Source: [Phormidium] sp. LEGE 05292
GTDB taxonomy: Bacteria; Cyanobacteriota; Cyanobacteriia; Cyanobacteriales; Aerosakkonemataceae
Length of the DNA: 64,000 nucleotides
NCBI RefSeq assembly: GCF_015207735.1
Contig: NZ_JADEWG010000007.1
Coordinates: 1-64,000 of the forward strand
Reading direction: 5' to 3'
In this document: in pieces, positions 18,102-25,679 of the stretch
How positions within the stretch are numbered: position 1 is the first letter of the stretch
Layout: each line of letters opens with the position of its first letter
The notes under the pieces: model-generated
The model's database searches: none
The model's input: only the letters and a program-made list of their open reading frames with translations
What the model was told of the DNA's origin: nothing
Made by a program: the position numbers and the translations under genes

Positions 18102-19010
18102 GTGAATAAAAACATACCTAAAATCTCAATTGTCACGCCTTCTTTTAATCAAAGTGAATTTATTGAAGCCACTATCGAAAGTGTTTTGGGGCAAAATTAC
18201 CCAAATCTTGAATACATTATTATTGACGGAGGCTCAACAGACAAAAGTATAGAAATTATTAAAAAGTATGAGAAATATCTGCACTATTGGTGCAGCGAAC
18301 CAGACCAAGGGCAATATGATGCTATTAACAAAGGTTTTGTCCATTCTACAGGTGAAATTATGGCATGGTTAAATAGCGATGATATGTATTATCCTTGGAC
18401 TTTTAAAACCGTATCTAGTATATTATCTCAACTTCACGAAGTAGAATGGTTAACTACTCTGCAACAGGGTGCCTGGGATTGGGATGGATTCTGTGTAGGA
18501 TTTAGTTTAGTTCCTGGGTATTCTAGAGAAGCATTTCTGGATGGTTGTTACCTTCCTTGGAATAGATGGGGCAAGGGAGGAATCAGCTGGATTTCCCAAG
18601 AGTCTACCTTTTGGCGGCGCAGTTTATGGGAAAAAGCGGGTAGTCATGTTCGCACTGAGTTTAAGATAGCAGGTGATTTCGATCTTTGGTCGCGCTTCTT
18701 TTTGTATGCTGATTTATACGGAACAGCCACGCCTTTAGGTGGATTTCGGATTCAACAAAATCAAAAAAGCCGTCAAATGGAAGAGTATGTCATGGAAGGA
18801 GAAAAGTCACTAGCTATAATGCGAGAAACATTAAAATGGTCGCCCAACCTTCTGAGAACTATGGTGTTGCAGTTAAAATTATATAGACTTCCCAAAGTAA
18901 GGGAGATGGTGCAATCAATATGCGGCTATGAGAGTAAATCAATCAGTAAAAATAAAATAGACTCACCCGATGGATGCTGGGAAGTCAAAAAATACAAGTT
19001 TTGTTGGTAA
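18102..19010 (+). CDS. GT2 family glycosyltransferase
   Basis: A 302-residue GT-A transferase starting with GTG at 18102. Motifs: ISIVTPSFNQSEFIEATIES, YPNLEYIIIDGGSTDKS, SEPDQGQYDAINKG, and WLNSDDMYYPW (DXD-like). The C-terminal part contains STFWRRSLWEKAG and AGDFDLWSRFF. It belongs to the WcaA-like subgroup and is related to the following gene over its first ~130 residues. Confidence 0.9.
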   Translation: MNKNIPKISIVTPSFNQSEFIEATIESVLGQNYPNLEYIIIDGGSTDKSIEIIKKYEKYLHYWCSEPDQGQYDAINKGFVHSTGEIMAWLNSDDMYYPWTFKTVSSILSQLHEVEWLTTLQQGAWDWDGFCVGFSLVPGYSREAFLDGCYLPWNRWGKGGISWISQESTFWRRSLWEKAGSHVRTEFKIAGDFDLWSRFFLYADLYGTATPLGGFRIQQNQKSRQMEEYVMEGEKSLAIMRETLKWSPNLLRTMVLQLKLYRLPKVREMVQSICGYESKSISKNKIDSPDGCWEVKKYKFCW

Positions 19011-19052
19011 TATAAACACCAATCAATAAGCTCCTATCTCTTATTTATTATT

Positions 19053-20069
19053 ATGTCGATCGCCTACCAATCTTTGACCATGAAAAACTTACCCTCTCCG
19101 CCACCAGACAAAACTGGATGGCCGTGGACAGAGGACAATCAGCCTCTACCGCAACGAATGACAGATGGTTCTGAATGGCCTAAAATTAGCATTGTTACAC
19201 CCAGCTACAACTACGGACGCTTTATTGAAGAAACCATTCGTTCTGTTCTATTACAAGGCTATCCTAATTTAGAATATATCATTATTGATGGTGGTTCTAC
19301 AGATGAAACAATTAACATCATTAAGAAATACGAAAAATATCTAAGTAACTGGGTAAGTGAACCAGACAAAGGTCAGACAGATGCTATTAATAAAGGGTAT
19401 GAACACTGCTCTGGTGATATCTTCGTTTGGTTAAATGCAGATGATGCTTATGCTATCTCAAATTGCTTACAAAGAGTAGCAGAATTTTATATGCAAGGCT
19501 ACCAGTTAATTTGTGGAGAGTTCTGTGCTTTAGATTTAAATGGCAACGAAATTATTGAATATAGAGATTTTGGCAAATCTTATCCAGTTAACTTTGATAA
19601 ATATTTAAAATTCTGGTCATGTAGGCACTTGCCGCAGCCAGCAGTATTTGTTGCCACTGAACTTGCTAATAAATGCTTTCCTCTAGATATAAAGTTGCAA
19701 GTAGTCATGGATTATCAATTTTTTTTAAGAGTTCTCAGCCAAAAACCAAAGGTAATTTCGGTAAATCAAAAATGGGTAAACTTTAAATATCATGGTCAAA
19801 ATAAATGTTTAGGCAATTTATCGGAAGATTTTAATGAATTATCTGAAATTAGTCATGTAGCTTTATTAGAGGCTTCCCAGCTGCCTTGGGTTTTCAGAAA
19901 AAACTTTGAAATTGATACAGGCGACTATAAAATAATCCACTCTTTAATTCGTAGCACTAAACCACTAACATTCTTTCAATTTTTCTTTCAGTTAATCTCT
20001 AGACCCACATTAGCTCGTTGGCCGCTCTTTTGGAAGACATTTGCCAAAAATTTGCTTGGAAAAAGATGA
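19053..20069 (+). CDS. GT2 family glycosyltransferase
   Basis: A GT-A transferase of up to 338 residues. Motifs: ISIVTPSYNYGRFIEETIRS, YPNLEYIIIDGGSTDET, SEPDKGQTDAINKGYEHCSG, VWLNADDAY. It is a paralogue of the previous gene. The start is uncertain: ATG at 19053 or ATG at 19080 (MKNLPSPPPDKTGWPWTE), neither with a clear ribosome binding site. The proline-rich N-terminal extension of ~40 residues is shared by many cyanobacterial members. Confidence 0.9.
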   Translation: MSIAYQSLTMKNLPSPPPDKTGWPWTEDNQPLPQRMTDGSEWPKISIVTPSYNYGRFIEETIRSVLLQGYPNLEYIIIDGGSTDETINIIKKYEKYLSNWVSEPDKGQTDAINKGYEHCSGDIFVWLNADDAYAISNCLQRVAEFYMQGYQLICGEFCALDLNGNEIIEYRDFGKSYPVNFDKYLKFWSCRHLPQPAVFVATELANKCFPLDIKLQVVMDYQFFLRVLSQKPKVISVNQKWVNFKYHGQNKCLGNLSEDFNELSEISHVALLEASQLPWVFRKNFEIDTGDYKIIHSLIRSTKPLTFFQFFFQLISRPTLARWPLFWKTFAKNLLGKR

Positions 20070-20105
20070 TGTTTTATAAAAGTATTTAATAGACTTGATA
20101 TAAAA

Positions 20106-20816
20106 ATGACAATTCCACTACACAAATTAAAACCAGATAATTTTCTTGTTGTTCCCAATACCCAATGGAATGCTATTTATTTTCAGAGAAAATTACTTCT
20201 AGAAGCATTATTAACTATACAACCTTTAGTTAAAGGCGATCTGATAGACATTGGCTGTGGCACTCAACCATACCGTTCCTTATTTACGCAAATAAAATCA
20301 TACAAAGGTGTAGATGTCTCCAATAGTTGTCACACCTTGCCTCCTGACACAGTGTTATATGATGGTGAGTCGATCCCTTTTCCTAATAATTCCTTTGATT
20401 GGGCTATGGCTACGGAGGTACTAGAACACGCCCGCCGTCCCGAAATACTACTTTCTAGCATTTATAATGTCTTGCGTCCGGGAGGTGGTTTTTTTCTAAG
20501 TGTGCCTTTCTTAGCAGGCTTACACGAAACACCGAATGATTTTCGCCGTTGGACTAATTTCGGTTTAATAGATGAGTTAGAAAAAGCAGGATTTGAAAGA
20601 ATCGAAGTTCTTCCCTTGGGAAATTGGCACACTGCTGCTGCTCATTTCTTGGGAGCTTACGTGGCACATTGTAAAATGCCTTGGTGGACTAAATACTGGT
20701 TGCCTCGTTTAGTATGGTTGGTGAAAAATTTAATTGCCCAATCAAATTTAGAAGTACCACCAACCATGTGTATTGGTTGGTTTGCTATTGCTTATAAGCC
20801 ACTGATAACTAACTAA
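20106..20816 (+). CDS. Class I SAM-dependent methyltransferase
   Basis: A 236-residue Rossmann-fold methyltransferase. Motif I is GDLIDIGCGTQPYRSLF, an acidic ribose-binding position follows in YKGVDVSNS, and motif II/III are FDWAMATEVLEHARRPEIL and NVLRPGGGFFLSVPF. It is UbiE/Methyltransf_11-like. In this cluster it probably methylates a sugar or caps the glycan; Wzt_C-type exporters often recognise a methylated end, so chain termination is a plausible job. Confidence 0.88.
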   Translation: MTIPLHKLKPDNFLVVPNTQWNAIYFQRKLLLEALLTIQPLVKGDLIDIGCGTQPYRSLFTQIKSYKGVDVSNSCHTLPPDTVLYDGESIPFPNNSFDWAMATEVLEHARRPEILLSSIYNVLRPGGGFFLSVPFLAGLHETPNDFRRWTNFGLIDELEKAGFERIEVLPLGNWHTAAAHFLGAYVAHCKMPWWTKYWLPRLVWLVKNLIAQSNLEVPPTMCIGWFAIAYKPLITN

Positions 20817-20831
20817 GTGGAATTTGGAATA

Positions 20832-21998
20832 ATGAATCGACCTTTAAAAATACTAATGGTTCTACACATGAATTGGAATCGCAATTTTGGCGGTTCGCGA
20901 GTGCAATTAGAATTAGCAGATGAATTTCGGGCAATGGGGCATGAAGTAGAAAAATTTGATTATGGTGATGCCTTTCCTAAAGCCAATACCTCTGTGTTAG
21001 AAAATTTCACTCGCCCCAGCTTTTCAGCCAAAGCAAAATCTTTTGTGCAAGCAAATGCCCATAGATTTGATATTATTGATGCTCATCAAGGTAACTTACC
21101 TTTTTCTAAACAAGAACTGGGAATTAAGGGTTTATTGGTTGCTCGTTCTGTAGGTTTATATGCCTTTTATAATGAATTTGCTCATTTGGAAAAGACTAAA
21201 TGGCCTCCGAAAAGAAAGAGAACTCGGATTAAAAATTGGTTGCAGTCTTGGCAATCCAAGAAAGGAAATTATGAATGTCTGCGTAGTTTGCAAACCTGTG
21301 ATTTAATCAATTTACCTAATCATGATGAACTCTCTTATGCCCGTGATGTTCTGGGTTTAGGTGAGAAAAGTTTTGTTTTTCCTTTTGGACTTTCTCCGGA
21401 ACGACAACAGGCATTTGCTGAAGTTATACAACCTGCTGCGGTGCGTTTAAATAACAAACAAGTAGTTTTTATTGGTACTTGGGGAACACGCAAAGGTTCT
21501 AGAGATTGGGCAGAAATTATTAAGAGTGTTAAAGCAAAAGTTCCTGATGTTCGTTTTTTGTTTCTAGGTACAGGTTTTAGTGCTAAATTTGTTTTAGAAG
21601 ATCTGAATTTAACAGCAAATGAAGATATCAAAGTAATACCGGAATTTACCAGTGATGAATTGCCTAAATTGTTAAGTGGTGCCACTGTAGGTGCATTTCC
21701 TAGCTATATCGAAGGTTTTGGTTTTGCTGTACTGGAAAAACTAGCTTGTGGTCTTCCTACTGTAGCTTATGATGTACCAGGGCCAAGAGAAATGCTGGGT
21801 AATTTTGAGGAAAAGTTTATGGTTGTACCTGGAGATAGGGCAGGTTTTAGTAATCAAATAGTTAAGCTACTGACTTTGGACGAAAGTAGATATTCTCAGC
21901 TTTCTCAACGCTGTGTGGAAGTGGCGCAAATGTTTTGTTGGCGAAAGATTGCTCAAGATACTTTAAAGGTTTACATTGATTTTTGGGAAAGGTTGTAG
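20832..21998 (+). CDS. GT4 family glycosyltransferase
   Basis: A 388-residue GT-B transferase. I place the start at the ATG at 20832 (MNRPLKILMVLHMNWNRNFG) because a GGAA lies just upstream; a GTG at 20817 directly abutting the previous stop is the alternative. Features: GGSRVQLELADEF acceptor loop, VVFIGTWGTRKGSRDW start of the donor domain, and the E-x7-E motif PSYIEGFGFAVLEKLAC followed by VAYDVPGPREML. Confidence 0.9.
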   Translation: MNRPLKILMVLHMNWNRNFGGSRVQLELADEFRAMGHEVEKFDYGDAFPKANTSVLENFTRPSFSAKAKSFVQANAHRFDIIDAHQGNLPFSKQELGIKGLLVARSVGLYAFYNEFAHLEKTKWPPKRKRTRIKNWLQSWQSKKGNYECLRSLQTCDLINLPNHDELSYARDVLGLGEKSFVFPFGLSPERQQAFAEVIQPAAVRLNNKQVVFIGTWGTRKGSRDWAEIIKSVKAKVPDVRFLFLGTGFSAKFVLEDLNLTANEDIKVIPEFTSDELPKLLSGATVGAFPSYIEGFGFAVLEKLACGLPTVAYDVPGPREMLGNFEEKFMVVPGDRAGFSNQIVKLLTLDESRYSQLSQRCVEVAQMFCWRKIAQDTLKVYIDFWERL

Positions 21999-22018
21999 TC
22001 ACAAAAAGGTGAAATAGT

Positions 22019-22858
22019 ATGAGAATAAAGCAAGAATTGATTAAAGGATTTATTAAATTAAATTATTATATTTTAGGTAAGAACAATACTCTTTTTGGAC
22101 TAAAGTATTTGCTGCATATTCTACCTATCAAATATGCTGCTCCAATTAATTGGTTAGCTTTGGCTGAAATTCCTTTAGATTCTGCAACAGAATTATTGTA
22201 CACTTACGGTTCTCCTCGTGAATTTCCTCAGACTAAAATTAAGGTTAACCCTCTTTGTTTACACGCTAGATTTTTTGTGATGAGTGGGTACTATGAAGAG
22301 TCTCTCACTCAAGAAATTTTATCGAAAGAACGGAAGGGGCTGCTAGTTGATATTGGGGCAAATTTTGGTTATTACTCAGTTTTGTGGTTGCAAAAAGAGG
22401 GAACTAGAGTTATTGCTGTTGAACCAGTTACAGAATATGTGGAATTATTGCATGAGAATTTAAAAGATTATCAGTCGAGATATGAGATTTTTCCGGGGTG
22501 TATTGGCGATCGCAACGGTACGGCATTATTAGATACCTTCGGCGATCCCACGATGTTAACTAAAGTAGTTACAGATGAACATCAAGAGGGTGTACGTCGA
22601 TCGGAAATGTTAACCCTAAACTCCCTTTTAGAAAAATATAATGAAACCAGAATCGATGTTTTAAAAATTGATGCCGAAGGATACGATTTAAAAATTCTAG
22701 AAAGTTGTAAATCTCTATTTGCTGCCAAAGCGATCGAAACAGTTTTTTGGGAAACAGCGAACTCTCCCGAAGAAACAGAAATGATGCAATTCTTAGAAAG
22801 TTTAGGCTATGTGAAAATATTATCTCAAGGCGCAACAGGTTATCAATTAATTAATTGA
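22019..22858 (+). CDS. FkbM family methyltransferase
   Basis: A 279-residue SAM-dependent methyltransferase of the FkbM type, common in polysaccharide clusters. The binding site is GLLVDIGANFGYYSVLWL, followed by VIAVEPVTEYVELLHENL and the family-typical DVLKIDAEGYDLKILESC. It is the last gene of the plus-strand cluster and faces a convergent phosphatase gene across a hairpin. O-methylation of a sugar hydroxyl is the likely activity. Confidence 0.9.
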   Translation: MRIKQELIKGFIKLNYYILGKNNTLFGLKYLLHILPIKYAAPINWLALAEIPLDSATELLYTYGSPREFPQTKIKVNPLCLHARFFVMSGYYEESLTQEILSKERKGLLVDIGANFGYYSVLWLQKEGTRVIAVEPVTEYVELLHENLKDYQSRYEIFPGCIGDRNGTALLDTFGDPTMLTKVVTDEHQEGVRRSEMLTLNSLLEKYNETRIDVLKIDAEGYDLKILESCKSLFAAKAIETVFWETANSPEETEMMQFLESLGYVKILSQGATGYQLIN

Positions 22859-22872
22859 GGTACTACGCACCC

Positions 22873-22905
22873 AGATCCTCGACTTTTTAGAGAAGTCGGG
22901 GATCT
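22873..22905. terminator. Hairpin between convergent genes (bidirectional terminator or repeat)
   Basis: A 13-bp stem (AGATCCTCGACTT with AAGTCGGGGATCT, one wobble pair) and a 7-base loop lie between the FkbM stop and the phosphatase stop. A shortened relative, aacttctctaagaagttggg, occurs at about 40105-40124, so this is probably also a dispersed repeat. No long T run follows. Confidence 0.6.
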
Positions 22906-22918
22906 AGAATCAGCGCAA

Positions 22919-24355
22919 CTATTTAAGCCAATGTATTGACAACATCGTAATATCATCAAATTGTGTTGCCTCTCCAATGTGTAGCCGCAAATTTTCTTCT
23001 ATGCGATTAAGTAAAGCATTAGCTGAAGGTGCTTGTTGTTCTACCAAAGCTAATAAGTTTTTTTCCTTAAAAAACTCTCCTGTGGGGCTATGGGCTTCTG
23101 GGACACCATCTGTGTAGGCTAAGAGAATATCACCTGGTTCTAGTTGTACTTGTTCAATTTTAAACTTCACATTTGGCATCATGCCTACGGCTGGCCCTGT
23201 TTTTGAAAGCCGTTTCTTAATTCCCTCTTTGCCAATAATTATGGGGAATTCATGACCGCCATTAATATATGTTAGTACCCCTGTAGTCGGATTTAATACT
23301 CCAAAAAACATGGTAGCAAACATACACAATTGACAGTGAATTTTGGCGATATAATTGTTAGTTAAAGATACCGCTTTTAAGGCATCAATTTCTGCTGAAT
23401 AATCAGCTCTGTGCGGGTTAATTGGACAATTTTCTAAGGCTTCAGAAGTTAGTACATCTGATTCTTGTAATTGAATTTGACCAGAAAAGATGCGAATTAA
23501 GCTGCGGAACAAGGCCATAAATAGTGCTGCACCTACGCCTTTATCGCAGACATCAGCGATTACTAAACCTACATATCCGCCCGGAAGTTCAAAGGCATCA
23601 TAGAAGTCACCAGCTACATCTCGTGCTGGGGAAAAGTAAGCTGCTATTTCCCAACCAGAAGGTTGAATTAATTTTTCAGGTAAAAAATCGTTTTGTATTT
23701 GTTTACCTTTTTCTAATTCATTTTCCAGTGCTTTTTTCGTAGTATCTAATTTGGTGTAAAGTTGAACATTTTCTAAAGCCAAAGCGATTTGATCTGCTGT
23801 TACTTCCATCAAATGCGCGTCTTTTTTGGTGAAGTGTTCGCTTTGTGAGTGCAGTAATGTGAGAACACCGAGTAACCTGTCGCCGCGAAGAATGGGTACA
23901 GCCAATGCGGAACCTACTTGATAAGGTTGGTTTGGTAGATCTACCCAGCGATCGTCTTTTTTCGTATCATAAATTAGTCCGACTTCCCGATGACGACTTA
24001 CCCAACCTGCTAGTCCATCTTTTAACACTAAACCAATCAGTTTAGTACTTTCTTCTGGGGTAGCGCCGTCGCGAGTCAAAATACTCGCAACCACAGCGCC
24101 ACTGCTGTTGTAGATGAACAAACTACCTCTTTGTGCGCCCGTGAGTCGAGTGGAGACAGCCATCGTATTTTTTAAGGTGGCTGTGAGTACTTCCTTTTCA
24201 GATGAAGACCGCGCCATTGCTACCAAGTTTTCCAACAGTTCGCTTTGTGCATGGTAAGCAGCTTGTGCAGTTTTAAGCTCGTTTACCTCTTGGCGCAAAG
24301 ATTCTAGTTCTTGGTGTAGTTGTTCTATAGATTGATGTTGCACGATCATACTCAC
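22919..24355 (-). CDS. icfG: GAF-containing PP2C/SpoIIE-type phosphatase (IcfG-like)
   Basis: A 478-residue RsbU/IcfG-type phosphatase. Residues 1-45 are a coiled coil, ~45-200 a GAF domain (LTGAQRGSLFIY, VGSALAVPILRGDRLLGVLTL), and ~230-478 the SpoIIE catalytic domain with metal ligands in VAGDFYDAFE, IADVCDKGVGAALF, AYTDGVPEA and DDITMLSI. Such enzymes dephosphorylate STAS anti-anti-sigma proteins. The gene is the last of the minus-strand block beside RsbW-like and STAS genes, as in the Synechocystis icfG locus (slr1856-slr1861), where IcfG links inorganic carbon and glucose use. The specific gene name is by synteny and similarity recalled from memory. Confidence 0.85.
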   Translation of the reverse strand: MSMIVQHQSIEQLHQELESLRQEVNELKTAQAAYHAQSELLENLVAMARSSSEKEVLTATLKNTMAVSTRLTGAQRGSLFIYNSSGAVVASILTRDGATPEESTKLIGLVLKDGLAGWVSRHREVGLIYDTKKDDRWVDLPNQPYQVGSALAVPILRGDRLLGVLTLLHSQSEHFTKKDAHLMEVTADQIALALENVQLYTKLDTTKKALENELEKGKQIQNDFLPEKLIQPSGWEIAAYFSPARDVAGDFYDAFELPGGYVGLVIADVCDKGVGAALFMALFRSLIRIFSGQIQLQESDVLTSEALENCPINPHRADYSAEIDALKAVSLTNNYIAKIHCQLCMFATMFFGVLNPTTGVLTYINGGHEFPIIIGKEGIKKRLSKTGPAVGMMPNVKFKIEQVQLEPGDILLAYTDGVPEAHSPTGEFFKEKNLLALVEQQAPSANALLNRIEENLRLHIGEATQFDDITMLSIHWLK

Positions 24356-24426
24356 TTGTGCCTCTAGTTCAACTTGTCTTTTGATTGATGATATAAATAT
24401 TAAGATCGCGATTTTTTACTCGTTGC

Positions 24427-24615
24427 TCAAGAAATCGATCGACTCCTTGTTATAACGAGATACACTCTCAGTCCACCTATTTCCTGTTCATCTAATGCTA
24501 AATCTAAATTATTTGCAGGTACTTTTTGAGTGCGATCGCAAAATGGAGCAGTATCGTCAATGATAATTGTTAGGATTTCCTCATCAATAGTTGTTGTCAA
24601 GTTATTGGTTCCATT
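24427..24615 (-). pseudogene. Decayed C-terminal fragment of an RsbW-like anti-sigma kinase
   Basis: The minus strand translates to a fragment containing TIDEEILTIIIDDTAPFCDR, then ALDEQEIGGLRVYLVI and a stop. It aligns with the intact RsbW-like protein at 24768-25187 (SLTILMEDNAGAFDPTT, MEQRAIGGLGVYLAI). Going upstream in frame there is a TAG at 24616-24618 and further stops beyond, and the N-terminal helix is missing. It lies between the phosphatase and the intact RsbW gene, so this is probably an old tandem copy now lost. HIP1 occurs inside it. Confidence 0.75.
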
Positions 24616-24767
24616 CTAAGGGATTATTGATTCGCTTTGGCGTAATTTTGGATTTTCAACTTAATTTTGTTGTAGTAATGTGTGGGTTTTATTTAATACT
24701 TATCTCTTTGTAGAAGAGGTAGTAGAATAATATCCCACTACCCTGCACCCTAACTTACTACCAATAG

Positions 24768-25187
24768 CTAATGAAGATGGACAACAAAGATGTTGCGATT
24801 GCGATCGCCACTTCTCTCATACATAAACCGATCGACACCTTGAATCGCTAGATAAACTCCTAATCCTCCAATCGCTCTTTGTTCCATTGGTAGATTAATT
24901 GACTCTTCTTCTAGCATAAATTTTGTTGTGGGATCGAAAGCACCAGCATTATCTTCCATCAGGATAGTCAAACTAGAGTCATCAATTTTAGCTTGTAGAT
25001 CCAAATTTCCTTGAATTTTAGCATCTTCATAACCGTAGATTATTACATTTGTCGCAATTTCATCTACTGCTAGACGCAATCTATAAGTTGCCTTTTTATC
25101 CAATCTAGCAGCGGAAGCAGCGGACAAGACATATTTAGAAATTTCACTCAAAGAGTCTAAAGTTCCGGGTACCGTTATTTGTTCCAT
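24768..25187 (-). CDS. RsbW-like anti-sigma factor serine kinase
   Basis: A 139-residue GHKL ATPase. N box: YRLRLAVDEIATNVIIYGYE; D box: LTILMEDNAGAFDPTT; G box: IGGLGVYLAIQGVD. It corresponds in type and position to slr1861 of Synechocystis. It should phosphorylate the STAS protein encoded just upstream (25262-25594) and be counteracted by the PP2C enzymes. No sigma factor gene is in the window, so the final target is open. Confidence 0.9.
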   Translation of the reverse strand: MEQITVPGTLDSLSEISKYVLSAASAARLDKKATYRLRLAVDEIATNVIIYGYEDAKIQGNLDLQAKIDDSSLTILMEDNAGAFDPTTKFMLEEESINLPMEQRAIGGLGVYLAIQGVDRFMYERSGDRNRNIFVVHLH

Positions 25188-25261
25188 AGCATAAGTTTTG
25201 GGTGTGATAATTAGTGGTTAGTTATAGTTTTCCCCCTCACTAACCACTAACAACTAGTGAT

Positions 25262-25594
25262 TTATACCTTTTCAATTTTTGGTGGATTGTCAACTACTAT
25301 TACACTTTGGTCAAACCCAGTTTTTACCAACGTTTCCAGCACCATTTCCTGTGGTTTAACCACATAGATATCTGTATGTGCACCCATTTTTTGTTTAGTG
25401 TAAATTAGTACCCGCAACCCAGCACTCGCCATATACTCCAAGTCTTCCATCATCAAAACTAGAGTTTTCACTTTTCCCGTAGGAACTTTCTCAATTTCTT
25501 CCTTAAACTTTGGTGCAGTACTAGCATCCAATGCACCATTTAAAGTGATGGTAGCAGTGGTATTTTCCATTTCTAAAGTTACATCAAAAGCCAT
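25262..25594 (-). CDS. STAS domain anti-anti-sigma factor
   Basis: A 110-residue single-domain STAS protein: ATITLNGALDASTAPKFKEE, TLVLMMEDLEYMASAGLRVL with the expected phospho-Ser in ASAG, and VLETLKTGF-type end. It is the likely substrate pair of the RsbW-like kinase 74 bases downstream. Corresponds to slr1859 in the Synechocystis icfG locus. Confidence 0.92.
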   Translation of the reverse strand: MAFDVTLEMENTTATITLNGALDASTAPKFKEEIEKVPTGKVKTLVLMMEDLEYMASAGLRVLIYTKQKMGAHTDIYVVKPQEMVLETLVKTGFDQSVIVVDNPPKIEKV

Positions 25595-25679
25595 AATTTT
25601 CTCCTGTTATCTAGATAATTTTCCCGCAATTGAACGAGGCAAAAAATTCATATTTTTGCTTTTTACTTGTGGCAAATTA

